Under the pieces are notes generated by a model. That model saw only the letters and a list, made by a program, of their open reading frames with translations, ran no database searches and had not been told where the DNA came from. Of a stretch of DNA of 64,000 nucleotides, positions 52,755 through 62,600 are shown piece after piece. Origin of the DNA: HGM04593 sp045636125 (GTDB lineage: Bacteria > Bacteroidota > Bacteroidia > Bacteroidales > Bacteroidaceae); assembly GCA_045636125.1 (NCBI GenBank), contig JAZTWX010000026.1:65070-129069 (forward strand), given 5' to 3'. The first letter of the stretch is position 1, and every line of letters starts with the position of its first letter. Made by a program: the position numbers and the translations under genes.

Positions 52755-54296
52755 TTAATGAACGTGACCGGCGTGGGGGTCGAGCGCTGCGGCTCCCTGC
52801 GAGAGTTTGAGCGAAACGCCACCTTTTGTTACGACACGCTCACCGGGGTGCACTCCTTTGAGAATTTGAACATTCACACCGTCGGTGGCACCCGGCTCAA
52901 CCTCGCGTTTTTCGAACGACACGGGAGTGTGCTGCACAAACACAAAGTAGTTGCCCATCTCCTCCACAAGAGCTGTGCGGGGCAACACCACATTTGAGGC
53001 AGCAGCCGTGCCCGATGCAATGTGCAACGTAACTATGCTGCCGGGAAAAAGACCGGGTACATTGTTGGCAGTAACCGTGACGGGAAGCATCGCGCAATTG
53101 TTCACAGCCGTTCCAACGGCTGTAACGCACGCACCCGCTTCGGCCATTGTATACACCTTGCCGCAGCTTGTTTCAATATTTACCGACACAATATTGCCAA
53201 GCACCTTTGCGTGACGCACAGGGACATCGGCCACAATATTTACAGCACCCGCACGCTGTACAACGGCAAGCGGCGTACCAGCCTGCACATAATCGCCGTT
53301 GCCCACGAGCAGCGACGAAAGAGCGCCCTCGTAAGGAGCTTTAAGCACACTACCCTTGCCTTGCGAGTAAGTTTGCTGCATACTATGGAATTTTGCCTCG
53401 GCACGGGTGAGGGCGGCCTGCGCCTCCTCATACTCGCGCTGCGACACTATCATATTCTTGTAAAGTTCGCTCTTGCGGGCGAAATTGCTTTTTGCCACAA
53501 GATAATCGCTCTCGGCTTCGGCATACTTTACTGCAGCGTCGTTGTCGGTCACATTGCTGCCGTCGAGCACAAAAAGCGCCTCGCCTGCGGCAACAGCCTT
53601 ACCCTCGACAATATTCCCTGCAAACTGCACACGCCCTGCGGTTGTTGCAACCACGGTTGTGAAATTGTCGGGGGTGGGAGCAACGCGGGCAGCCACCTTC
53701 ACTGCACCGTTGAACGAGCTTTTTTCGGCAACAGCTGTTGCAAAATCAATTTTCCAACTCTGCTCCTTTGAGAAAGAGACGGTGTTTTCGGGGTGCTCGC
53801 CAGCATCGTGGGAATGTGCCTCGTGGGCGTGAGTATCCTCGTGAGAGTCATGTGATTCGCGAGAGTGACCGTGAGCGTGCGAGTCGTGGCCGTGCTCCTC
53901 ACCGCTTATGTGAACATGCACCGGGTAGTCGCGGCCGTCGATAGTAAACAGCAAATTGCCCACAGCCGCCTCGTGTGGCTCAAGCGTAAATTCATACACT
54001 CCCTTGTGGGCGGGCTCCACCATAAAGGATTCATTGTTACAGCCCGAGACAAGCGACACTTTAACAGCGCCGCCGTCGTATGGCTTGAACGCGGGGAGAG
54101 AGGTTACATAAGCAACCACCGAGGCTTTGTGCCCCGCCATAAGCTCGTCGTACTGCACAAAAAGTTCAACAGAGTCGCTGTACTTTGTTGCATTGAGCAC
54201 CGGGTGCTCGTGTTCGTGAACATTGTGCCCGTGGTCGTGCCCTGCACAGGCTGCAAGGAGCACAACAAACGCCGAAAGGAGTATCTTTTTCATCAT
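52755..54296 (-). CDS. His-rich RND periplasmic adaptor lipoprotein, CzcB/CusB family
   Basis: The 513-residue adaptor has a lipoprotein signal with LLAAC near residues 14-18, directly followed by a His-rich stretch (HDHGHNVHEHEH). A small domain follows, then a second longer His/Asp/Glu/Ser-rich region (about residues 118-160) before the lipoyl, hairpin and beta-barrel adaptor core. The His clusters should bind divalent metal and hand it to the pump. The ATG at 54296 (or the next codon, 54293) is chosen from the lipoprotein signal; the longer frame upstream only reads through the kinase gene. Confidence 0.92.
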   Translation of the reverse strand: MMKKILLSAFVVLLAACAGHDHGHNVHEHEHPVLNATKYSDSVELFVQYDELMAGHKASVVAYVTSLPAFKPYDGGAVKVSLVSGCNNESFMVEPAHKGVYEFTLEPHEAAVGNLLFTIDGRDYPVHVHISGEEHGHDSHAHGHSRESHDSHEDTHAHEAHSHDAGEHPENTVSFSKEQSWKIDFATAVAEKSSFNGAVKVAARVAPTPDNFTTVVATTAGRVQFAGNIVEGKAVAAGEALFVLDGSNVTDNDAAVKYAEAESDYLVAKSNFARKSELYKNMIVSQREYEEAQAALTRAEAKFHSMQQTYSQGKGSVLKAPYEGALSSLLVGNGDYVQAGTPLAVVQRAGAVNIVADVPVRHAKVLGNIVSVNIETSCGKVYTMAEAGACVTAVGTAVNNCAMLPVTVTANNVPGLFPGSIVTLHIASGTAAASNVVLPRTALVEEMGNYFVFVQHTPVSFEKREVEPGATDGVNVQILKGVHPGERVVTKGGVSLKLSQGAAALDPHAGHVH

Positions 54297-54325
54297 ATAT
54301 TTTACCGGTGATATATTTTTGCTTG

Positions 54326-54333
54326 CAAAAATA
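54326..54333 (-). promoter_or_regulatory. putative -7 element for the metal-efflux genes
   Basis: On the reverse strand this is TATTTTTG, an exact -7 match 30 bases before the adaptor ATG. Reverse-strand TTTG sequences lie 14 and 25 bases upstream, neither at ideal spacing. No inverted repeat typical of a metal regulator was found around it. Confidence 0.35.
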
Positions 54334-54378
54334 CGAATTATTCCCTGCAAATAGGTTGCAAAAAGAGTCTTTGCGCCA

Positions 54379-55311
54379 TTAAAGTTCCTTCTGCACAAAG
54401 CCGGCCGCCCACTCCTTGTCGACATAATTGTCGAGCAAAGTGCAGGCACGCGCGCTGAACGAGAGACCGCAGTGCACAATTGTATCCCACACGGGGCGCT
54501 CCAAAGAGGGCACCGCAGCGCTGCATATTCCGCGACGCCACAGCCCGTAGACCACGCCGGCGTTGAAATTGTCACCCGCACCCACGGTGCTGCGCACCTC
54601 GACCTGCGGCACTGCATACTGCGCCGTGAACGAAGGGGTGAAGAGCGTAACCGGGCCGCCACCACTGGTGAATATAAAGTTCTTGCAGTGGGGCGCAATG
54701 TGTGAGCGGTAAATTTCGGTTCCGTCGGTGCAGTCGAAAAGATAGCGGAAATCGTCGGCCGAGCCGCGCACAATGGTCGCAAGCTCCATATTTTCTATAA
54801 TGGAGGGCAACAGGCTGTCGCGCTCGTGAATGTGGTTGCGACGGAAATTTATATCGTAATAGAGCGTTGCACCACTCTCCTTTGCTTTTTGCAAAAAAGG
54901 CTTCACCTTGCTGCGCAACACGGGGTTGAGCACAAAATAGGAGCCGAAGAGCAGAATGTCGCCCTGCCCCAGCTGCGGAAATTCCACCGCCAAGCGGTTG
55001 GCAGGGTAATCCTTGTAAAAGAGATAATCGGCGTCGCCCTGTTCGTTCAAAAAAGCTAGCGACAAGGGCGATTTTCCATCGTCGAAACAGCATACGGCCG
55101 ATGTATCCACCCCGCTATCGCGCAGATGTTCCACTATGAGGTTACCCACACGGTCGTTACCCACCTCGCTCACAAAAGCCGCAGGCACACCTGCACGACC
55201 CAGTGACACAATGCTGTTATAGACCGAGCCGCCGGGCACTGCACCCACCGGGCTGTTGTTCTTGAAGAGAATGTCGAACACCGTTTCGCCTATTCCCACT
55301 ACTTTTCCCAT
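54379..55311 (-). CDS. PfkB-family carbohydrate kinase, fructokinase-like
   Basis: The 310-residue kinase has the ribokinase/PfkB fold, with the N-terminal substrate region (GGSVYNSIVSLGRAG near 29-43) and the ATP/anion-hole motif GAGDNFNAG with catalytic Asp247. Fructose is the likeliest substrate from overall resemblance, but other sugars or nucleosides are possible. It ends 82 bases before the metal-efflux start and begins 6 bases after the LOG-family gene. Confidence 0.88.
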   Translation of the reverse strand: MGKVVGIGETVFDILFKNNSPVGAVPGGSVYNSIVSLGRAGVPAAFVSEVGNDRVGNLIVEHLRDSGVDTSAVCCFDDGKSPLSLAFLNEQGDADYLFYKDYPANRLAVEFPQLGQGDILLFGSYFVLNPVLRSKVKPFLQKAKESGATLYYDINFRRNHIHERDSLLPSIIENMELATIVRGSADDFRYLFDCTDGTEIYRSHIAPHCKNFIFTSGGGPVTLFTPSFTAQYAVPQVEVRSTVGAGDNFNAGVVYGLWRRGICSAAVPSLERPVWDTIVHCGLSFSARACTLLDNYVDKEWAAGFVQKEL

Positions 55312-55317
55312 AAATCC

Positions 55318-55866
55318 TTATGCTTCGGTTATTATTCTTTCAAGTTCATCGATGCTGCCGGCCACTTCTATATAATTGTTCAGCCCGCCGCGCACAAAAG
55401 CTTCGGCCGACATCTTCTGCAGCAGTGCAAGCAGGCCGTCCCAAAAACCGCTCGCATTGTAAAGCACCACCTTTTTATGGTGGAAACCTATTGTGGCAGC
55501 AGCCATTGTGTGGAAAATCTCGTCAAGCGTGCCCACCCCACCGGGGAGTGCCACAAGAACATCGCTGCGCTGCACCATAATATCCTTGCGCTCGCTCAAA
55601 TCCTTCACACGCACCCTCTCATCGAGCAGGGAGCTCACGCGGTTACGCTCTTCGAGCACAAAAGGCACAACACCCACCACTCTCGCTCCGGCCTCCTTTG
55701 CAGCTGCGGCAACAGCCTCCATAAGACCGGCACGCGCACCGCCGTACACAAGTTCGGCACCCAAGCGGCCAAGCAAAGCACCCACCTCACGCGCCTCCTG
55801 CGGGTAGCGAGGCTCAATATCTTCTGACGCGGCACAAAAAACGGCCACACTCTTTCTCTTTTCCAT
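55318..55866 (-). CDS. LOG-family protein (TIGR00730), nucleotide 5'-monophosphate phosphoribohydrolase-like
   Basis: The 182-residue protein carries the PGGVGTLDE motif at 108-116 of the LOG family. Characterised members release the base from cytokinin riboside or AMP monophosphates; the bacterial role is often purine nucleotide turnover. The N-terminal VFCAAS and GGARAGLMEAVA segments are typical. It is probably cotranscribed with the sugar kinase. Confidence 0.92.
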   Translation of the reverse strand: MEKRKSVAVFCAASEDIEPRYPQEAREVGALLGRLGAELVYGGARAGLMEAVAAAAKEAGARVVGVVPFVLEERNRVSSLLDERVRVKDLSERKDIMVQRSDVLVALPGGVGTLDEIFHTMAAATIGFHHKKVVLYNASGFWDGLLALLQKMSAEAFVRGGLNNYIEVAGSIDELERIITEA

Positions 55867-55959
55867 ATTCGGGGATATAATGTTTATGGTTGCTAATTTA
55901 ATCTATTTTAAGCAGAGGCGCACGCAGTTTTCTGCTTTTTTCACACCCACCCGCTGCAA

Positions 55960-56589
55960 ATGATGCTATTTTGCACTATATTCGCACCTGTGAAAAAAGT
56001 TTTTGCCCTCATAGCCCTGCTTGCATTGCAGCTGCCCGCCGCAGCACAAAGCAACGTTCCCGTCACCGCCGACGGGAAATACCTTGTGGGCGTTAGCAAG
56101 CACAAGGGCGAAAAGATACCGCACATTGTACTGCCCGACTGTTACATCTTTGCACCGCTGAAATTCAAGAACCAACGCGAGCGCAATATTTACGGGCGAC
56201 TGGTAAGGGACGTGAAGAAGACTCTGCCGCTGGCCATTGAGATACGCGACATTATACACGACACCGAGCGGCACCTTTCGACGCTCACAACCGAGAAGGA
56301 GCGCAAGAAATACCTCGACCACAAAGAGAAGAAGTTGAAAGAGATATACACCCCCAAGATGAAAAAGCTCACTTTCAGGCAGGGAAAACTGCTTATAAAG
56401 CTCATAGACCGCGAGTGCGACCAGAGCGCCTACAAGCTCATAAAGTTGTTTATGGGCAGTTTCAAGGCGGTATTTTACCAATCGTTCGCGTCGCTCTTCG
56501 GCGCAAGCCTTAAAAAGACCTACGACGCAACGGGCGAAGATTTTATGATTGAGAGAGTCGTTATCCTTGTATCGAGCGGGCAACTTTGA
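55960..56589 (+). CDS. DUF4294 domain-containing exported protein
   Basis: The 209-residue protein has a signal peptide (ending PAAAQ near residue 30) and matches the Bacteroidota DUF4294 family: IPHIVLPDCYIFAPLKFKNQRE, RLVRDVKKTLPLA, and a conserved TFRQGKLLIKLIDRECDQSAYKLIK-type core. The function is unknown. The start could be the ATG at 55960 or the GTG at 55990 (VKKVFALI), which would give a more usual signal-peptide N-terminus. It is convergent with the methyltransferase gene and stands alone. Confidence 0.85.
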   Translation: MMLFCTIFAPVKKVFALIALLALQLPAAAQSNVPVTADGKYLVGVSKHKGEKIPHIVLPDCYIFAPLKFKNQRERNIYGRLVRDVKKTLPLAIEIRDIIHDTERHLSTLTTEKERKKYLDHKEKKLKEIYTPKMKKLTFRQGKLLIKLIDRECDQSAYKLIKLFMGSFKAVFYQSFASLFGASLKKTYDATGEDFMIERVVILVSSGQL

Positions 56590-56626
56590 GAGCGCCGCAT
56601 AAAAAAAGGCGGGTTCAAGAAAAACC

Positions 56627-57160
56627 TTAAACCCAGCCCAGTTTCTTTGCAAATTCCCAAATTATCATCCCTGCCGTAACCGACACGTTGAGCGAGTGCT
56701 TTGTTCCGAATTGCGGAATTTCAATTGCACCGTCGCTCGCGTCGACAACCTGCTGCTGCACACCCTTGACCTCGTTGCCCATAATAACGGCGTAACGCTT
56801 GCCCGGCTGTGTCGCAAAATCCTGCAGAGGGATACTACCGTTGCACTGTTCAATGGAAAAGACATCGTAACCCTGCTCCTTGAGCGAGGCTACCGCCTCC
56901 ATTGTGTCGGCAAAATATTGCCACTCCACAACATCTTCGGCGCCGAGGGCCGTTTTGTGAATTTCGGCACTCGGGGGAGTGGCCGTGATGCCACAAAGCA
57001 GCACACGTTCAACGCGGAAAGCGTCGCTCGTGCGGAAAACCGAGCCCACATTATGCAGGCTGCGAACATTGTCGAGCACCACTACAAGGGGGAGCTTGCG
57101 GGCAACGAGAAACTCCTCGCGCCCCATACGCCCCATCTCTGTTACAAGCTTTTTCTTCAC
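56627..57160 (-). CDS. SpoU/TrmH-family RNA methyltransferase
   Basis: The 177-residue protein is a SPOUT 2'-O-methyltransferase. Motif 1 (NVRSLHNVGSVFRT near 32-45), motif 2 (IMGNEVKGV near 122) and motif 3 (IPQFGTKHSLNVSVTAGMI) are present. It lacks an N-terminal substrate-binding extension, so the target tRNA or rRNA cannot be named. It lies 11 bases after the CoA-transferase gene. Confidence 0.93.
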   Translation of the reverse strand: MKKKLVTEMGRMGREEFLVARKLPLVVVLDNVRSLHNVGSVFRTSDAFRVERVLLCGITATPPSAEIHKTALGAEDVVEWQYFADTMEAVASLKEQGYDVFSIEQCNGSIPLQDFATQPGKRYAVIMGNEVKGVQQQVVDASDGAIEIPQFGTKHSLNVSVTAGMIIWEFAKKLGWV

Positions 57161-57171
57161 TGCAACCGGTT

Positions 57172-58659
57172 TTACGCGAATTTACTCCAGTCGGTGAGAC
57201 GCATATCACCCTCACGCTCAAATGTAGCGTGCATTCCAAGCGCAGCGGCAACATTGTGGCTCACGTGCCCTTTCTTCGATATTTTGAGATAATCCCAAAG
57301 CATCTGCTTGTATGCGGGGTGAGCACAATTTTCAATGAGGAGCTTCGCACGCTCGTCGGGTCCCTTGCCGCGGAGGTCGGCAACACCCCACTCTGTTACC
57401 ACAATGCGCACATCGTGCTCGGTGTGGTCGGCGTGTGTAACCATAGGAACAATCGAGCTTATCTGGCCACCCTTCTGTGTCGAGGGGCAGGTGAAGATTG
57501 AAATATAAGCGTTACGCGCAAAGTCGCCCGAACCGCCGATACCGTTCATGAGGCGTGTACCGCAGATGTGCGACGAGTTCACGCAGCCGTAAAGGTCGAC
57601 CTCAATGGCTGTGTTCATAGCTATAATTCCCAAACGACGGATAATTTCGGGGTGGTTCGAAATTTCCGAGGGGCGCAGGATGAGTTTGTCGCGGAAGAAG
57701 TCGAAGTTATCGTAAACGTGTGAAAGACACTCCTGCGAGAGTGAAAGCGAGCAGGTACTTCCGGCCTTTACCTTGCCAAGCTCCATAAGTTTTATTACAG
57801 AGTCCTGCAAAACCTCGGAGTAGAGGTAGAGAGGGGGAATTTCGGTTGCATTTTCAAGACCTTTGAGCACAGCGTTTGCCACGTTACCGATGCCACTCTG
57901 AATGGGGAGACCCGTAGCGGGGATTGTGCCGCGCTTCATATCGTTTATTATGAAATCGACAACATTCTCACCAATTTTGCGGGTAACATCGTCGAGCTCC
58001 TTGAAGAGCACCACCTCGTTGGGCATATTCACCTCTACAATACCGATAACCTTTTTGGGGTCGACCTGCACATAGGGCTTACCGATGCGGTCGTCGGCCT
58101 GATAGATGGGAATTTCGCGACGATAGGGAGGGTCGGCAGGCTCGTAAACGTCGTGCAGACCAATTGTGTGGTGATAAGTGTTGCGCTCAATGATTATCTT
58201 GTCGGCAAGGTTGGCAACTGTCTGGCCGATACCGCCGGCTGTGGTAAGATATACTTTTCCGTCGAGAGTAATATCAACAGCCTCAAGAATGGCAACGTTC
58301 ACCTTGCCCATATAGCCGTAACGCAAGTCCTGTGCCATGAGCGAGAGGTGAAGGTCGGTGTATATAAGTTCCTTGTTGTTTACAGCAGTGCGCACTGTGG
58401 GGTTCGAAAGGAACGGTGCGCGGAAACGGATAGCGTTGGCACGTGTGAGCGCTCCGTCAATTGCATCACCGGTCGATGCGCCTGAATAGAGGTCAATTTT
58501 GAAAGGCTTGCCTGCGGCGTGAGCCTCCTCGGCACGCTTGGCCACTTCGGGAAGAACTGTTTTGGGAGTACCCGACAGGGTGAATCCGCTGATTCCCACT
58601 CCGTCGCCGTCGTTTATATAGCACGCAGCCTCGGCTGCAGTCATTATTCTATAACTCAT
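57172..58659 (-). CDS. acetyl-CoA hydrolase/transferase family, succinate:acetate CoA-transferase type
   Basis: The 495-residue protein belongs to the class I CoA-transferases that exchange CoA between succinyl-CoA and acetate. The GISGFTLSGTPKTVLPEVAKR start and the NGIGGSGDFARNAYISIFTCPS segment are typical. In a fermenting Bacteroidales it would produce acetate from acetyl-CoA while making succinyl-CoA, feeding the succinate/propionate route. It precedes the methyltransferase gene, with no obvious functional link. Confidence 0.92.
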   Translation of the reverse strand: MSYRIMTAAEAACYINDGDGVGISGFTLSGTPKTVLPEVAKRAEEAHAAGKPFKIDLYSGASTGDAIDGALTRANAIRFRAPFLSNPTVRTAVNNKELIYTDLHLSLMAQDLRYGYMGKVNVAILEAVDITLDGKVYLTTAGGIGQTVANLADKIIIERNTYHHTIGLHDVYEPADPPYRREIPIYQADDRIGKPYVQVDPKKVIGIVEVNMPNEVVLFKELDDVTRKIGENVVDFIINDMKRGTIPATGLPIQSGIGNVANAVLKGLENATEIPPLYLYSEVLQDSVIKLMELGKVKAGSTCSLSLSQECLSHVYDNFDFFRDKLILRPSEISNHPEIIRRLGIIAMNTAIEVDLYGCVNSSHICGTRLMNGIGGSGDFARNAYISIFTCPSTQKGGQISSIVPMVTHADHTEHDVRIVVTEWGVADLRGKGPDERAKLLIENCAHPAYKQMLWDYLKISKKGHVSHNVAAALGMHATFEREGDMRLTDWSKFA

Positions 58660-58675
58660 TGTGTCAGTGTATTTA

Positions 58676-59038
58676 TTAGTTGTATTTTCTGTTAAATATT
58701 TCGTGGTATATTATTGCTCTCTTTGCGTCGGACTTGCTTTTTATCGCGTAGCGTCCACGTTGTTTTTCTGTTTGTTGCTTGGGAGCGGGTGCTGCAGTCT
58801 CCTGCAACCCCTGCGCCACAGGCTTGTGTGTTTCGGGGCGAGGTTTCTGCACCCTTGCCGCGGGCTTCTGCACAGGCTCCTCGGCGGGGCGCGGCAGAAT
58901 CTCTATTGTGGGAAAGGCCTCGGGCATTGCCTGGTGGGGGTCCTGTTCCTGCGGCATTGTATCGTCGGCCGACAATTTACGCATAAGGTGAACCACAAAA
59001 ACTATGGCCGCGAGTGCTATATATATAATAATGTTCAT
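58676..59038 (-). CDS. small membrane-anchored protein of unknown function
   Basis: The 120-residue protein has one N-terminal hydrophobic helix (about residues 2-20), a low-complexity middle rich in Pro, Glu and Gln (about 25-95) and a basic C-terminal segment, SKSDAKRAIIYHEIFNRKYN-like, that looks conserved rather than random. I do not recognise the family. The ATG overlaps the thioesterase stop in an ATGA arrangement, so expression should be coupled. It may tether something at the membrane; that is a guess. Confidence 0.75.
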   Translation of the reverse strand: MNIIIYIALAAIVFVVHLMRKLSADDTMPQEQDPHQAMPEAFPTIEILPRPAEEPVQKPAARVQKPRPETHKPVAQGLQETAAPAPKQQTEKQRGRYAIKSKSDAKRAIIYHEIFNRKYN

Positions 59039-59451
59039 AGCTCCTGCTGCTTGAAGAATTCACCAAATACCTCGTCGAACTTTTCGCCACGAGTGAGGCG
59101 GCCATTTTCGAGACACACCACTTCAACACGTGCCTTTACAACAAGCCTGCCGTTGTCGATGTTGTAGATATCCTGCAAGAAAACAAGCTTTGCTCCCTCG
59201 CGTTTCATATTCACGCAAACCTCGAATTTATCACTGCCACGCAAAGGGCTTTTGTATTCAATTGTTATTTTCGCCACCATAGGGTCGACACCCGCATCGT
59301 GCAAGGCCTGCATACGGTAGCCATAAGCCTCCAAGAATTCGTGGCGGGCGTGTTCCAGGTAACGCTGATAATTGGAATTGTGCACAACCCCCTGAAAATC
59401 GCATTCATAGTCGCGCACCTTCATTTCGAGCTTAAAAGCATATTTTTCCAT
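59035..59451 (-). CDS. YbgC/FadM-type acyl-CoA thioesterase (hotdog fold)
   Basis: The 138-residue protein is a single hotdog domain of the 4-hydroxybenzoyl-CoA thioesterase type. The catalytic Asp lies in YECDFQGVVHNSNYQRYLE, with the central helix following. It should hydrolyse acyl-CoA esters. The ATG at 59451 is chosen because the domain starts there; the in-frame codon at 59496 adds an unrelated Cys-rich stretch. An exact -7 element on the reverse strand is at 59483-59490. Confidence 0.92.
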   Translation of the reverse strand: MEKYAFKLEMKVRDYECDFQGVVHNSNYQRYLEHARHEFLEAYGYRMQALHDAGVDPMVAKITIEYKSPLRGSDKFEVCVNMKREGAKLVFLQDIYNIDNGRLVVKARVEVVCLENGRLTRGEKFDEVFGEFFKQQEL

Positions 59452-59585
59452 AAAACTTCCTTTGTTACAGCATTTAGGGGGACAAATATATAACAAAAGA
59501 AATTTATCGCCCCCTTTTGAGGGAAATAATATGCCTGCAATGCTAAAATTTACAGCCTTACAGGCTTAAAATACAACAAATTCTA

Positions 59586-59593
59586 TATTTTTG
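59586..59593 (+). promoter_or_regulatory. putative -7 element upstream of mfd
   Basis: TATTTTTG is an exact -7 match, 90 bases before the mfd ATG; no -33 is visible at normal spacing. A second, weaker element (TATTTTCG) is at 59642-59649. Confidence 0.35.
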
Positions 59594-59682
59594 CAAAGAA
59601 AATGCAACTATTACACAAATGAGCGGGAGTAGAAATTGTTCTATTTTCGCTAGTTTGCTATGCCAGCACCTTTGTTTTTAAT

Positions 59683-62600
59683 ATGGAACAAAAAGATTTG
59701 ATAGCAATGTATGCGGCGCACCCCGGGGTGGAAGCCCTGCTGAAACTGCGCGAAGAAACAGGCAAGAAGAGAACCAACATTGAGGGGCTCACCGGCAGCG
59801 CGGCACCAATGGTGCTTTGCGGCCTTAAGGAGCGTGCCCCGCAACAGACGTTTCTTGTTATAATGAACGATGCCGACGAGGCGGGATATTTCTACCACGA
59901 CCTCATACAGATGTGTGGCGAGGAGAATATTCTCTTCTTCCCGTCGTCGTTCCGCCGTGCGCTGAAATACGGCCACGAGGATGAGGCCAACCGCATTCTG
60001 CGCACCGATGTAATGAGCCGCCTCACCAGCCGTCGCAGGCAGGAGGGGCTTATAATTGTAACCCACCCCGACGGACTCGCCGAAAAGGTTGCTTCGCAGA
60101 GCGACCTCGAGGGCAATACCCTGCGCGTGGCAGTGGGCGATACCATTGGGCGCGACGAGGTTGAAAAAAGGCTCGCAAAGCTCAAATTCAAGGAGGTAAC
60201 GTATGTATACGAACCGGGAGAGTATGCCGTGCGAGGCAGCCTCATCGACATTTTCTCATACTCTTCGGAGTACCCTTACCGCATAGACTTTTTCGGCGAC
60301 GAGGTTGAGAGCATAAGAACATTTGAGGTTGAAAGCCAGCTATCGAGGGAGCGTTGCGACGAAGCTGCCATTGTACCCAAGGTAACGGGCAGCGAGAATG
60401 TTGCAATAACACAATTCCTGCCCAAGAACGCAATACTTGTAACAAAAGACATTGAATACATAAAGGGCAGCGTGGACAAACTGCGCAGCGAAGGGTTCAC
60501 CTTGCAGGCAAAGCTGTCCGAAGAGGAACTCCCGCAAATGCCCGAGCTTATGAGCGGCGACGAGATTGAAGCTTTTACCCGCAGCGTAAAACATTGGGAG
60601 CTGAGAGCCGATGCTTCGGCAACCGGCACAAAGGTAAAATTTGAAACAACACCGCAGCCTGTCTTTCACAAGGATTTCGACCTCATAAGCCGCAGCCTCA
60701 ACGAATACCTGGGCAAGGGCTACAGGATTATGCTCCTCACCGACGAAAAGCACCAGGCCGAGCGACTGCGCACCATTTTCGACGAGCGAGGCGACAACAT
60801 ACCTTTTGAACACGTCGAAAAGACCATACACGAGGGCTTTTGCGACAACACCCTGCGCACAGCCTTTTTCACCGACCACCAGCTTTTTGGGCGTTACCAC
60901 AATTTCCGTCTGCGCAGCGACCGCGCACGCAGCGGCAAGGTAGCCCTCACACTCAAGGAGCTCAAAGAGTTCGGCACGGGCGACTACATTGTGCACATAG
61001 ACCACGGTGTGGGAAAATTCGGCGGCCTTGTGCGCATCCCCAACGGCAACAACGTACAGGAGGCCATAAAGCTCATATACAAGAACGACGATGTTGTCTT
61101 TGTGTCAATCCACAACCTGCACAAGATATCGAAATACCGTGGCAAAGAGGGCGACGCACCCACCATAAGCAAGCTGGGAACAGGAGCGTGGGAGCGTATG
61201 AAGGAGCGCACAAAGAAGAAGATAAAGGACATTGCACGCGACCTCATCAAACTATACTCGCAGCGTTACAAGGAGAAGGGCTTTGCCTTCTCGCCCGACA
61301 GCTACCTGCAAACAGAGCTCGAAGCGAGCTTCAAATACGAGGACACACCCGACCAGCGCAAGACCACCGATGAGATAAAAAGAGATATGGAGCGCAGCCG
61401 CCCTATGGACAGGCTCATTTGCGGCGATGTTGGGTTCGGAAAGACCGAGGTTGCCATAAGAGCCGCCTTCAAGGCTGCCACAGACGGCAAACAGGTGGCC
61501 GTGCTCGTGCCCACCACTGTGCTCGCCTACCAGCACTACCTCACATTCAAAAAGAGGCTCAAGGAGTTCCCCTGCAACGTGCAGTACCTGAGCCGCGCGC
61601 GCAGCGGCGCTGCCGCCAAGCAGGTGCTCGACGACATTAAGGAGGGCAAGGTGGACATTGTTATCGGCACCCACAGACTCACCGGCAAAGATGTCGTTTT
61701 CAAGGATTTAGGTTTATTGATTATTGACGAGGAGCAGAAATTCGGCGTTGCGGTAAAGGAAAAACTGCGACAGTTCAAGGTGAATGTCGACACGCTCACA
61801 ATGACCGCAACCCCCATCCCCCGCACCCTGCAATTTTCAATTATGGGAGCGCGCGACCTTTCAATGATTCAGACACCGCCGCCCAACCGCTTCCCCATAC
61901 ACACCGAAATTCAGACATTCGATGCCGATGTAATAAAGGAGGCCATAAGTTTTGAGCTGAGCCGTAACGGACAGGTGTTTTTCATAAACAACCGCATATC
62001 GAACATGCAGGAGCTGGAGCGTATGATAAAACGCGCCGTGCCCGATGCACGCATATGCACAGGACACGGACAGATGGAGCCTGCCGAGCTCGAAAAGAGG
62101 CTCTATGCCTTTATAAACCACGACTACGACGTGCTCATTGCAACCTCCATTGTGGAGAACGGAATTGACATTCCCAACGTAAACACCATAATAATAAACC
62201 AGGCGCAGAATTTCGGCCTGAGCGACCTGCACCAGATGCGCGGGCGAGTTGGTCGTGGCAAGAGAAAGGGGTTCTGCTACCTCCTCACCCCGCCGCGCGA
62301 GAGCCTCACAACCGACGCACGCCGACGCTTGGAGGCCATTGAAAGCTTCAGTGAGCTTGGCAGCGGAATGCACATTGCAATGCAGGACCTCGACATACGC
62401 GGCGCGGGCAACCTGCTGGGCGCCGAACAGAGCGGCTTTATTGCCGACCTCGGCTACGAGACCTACCAGAAGATTCTTGCCGAGGCTGTTATGGAGCTTA
62501 AAGAGGAGGAGTTTGCCGACATACTCACCGAAGAGAGCGAGGGGGCCGAACAGGAGATTTATGTAAAAGAGTGCTTTGTGGAGAGCGACCTCGAGCTGCT

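Noticed and set aside
54297..54782. N-terminal extension of the metal adaptor frame
   Set aside because: It reads antisense through the sugar kinase gene, and a lipoprotein signal begins at 54296.
59548..59575. Short inverted repeat before mfd as a terminator
   Set aside because: The stem is only about 5 bp with no T run.
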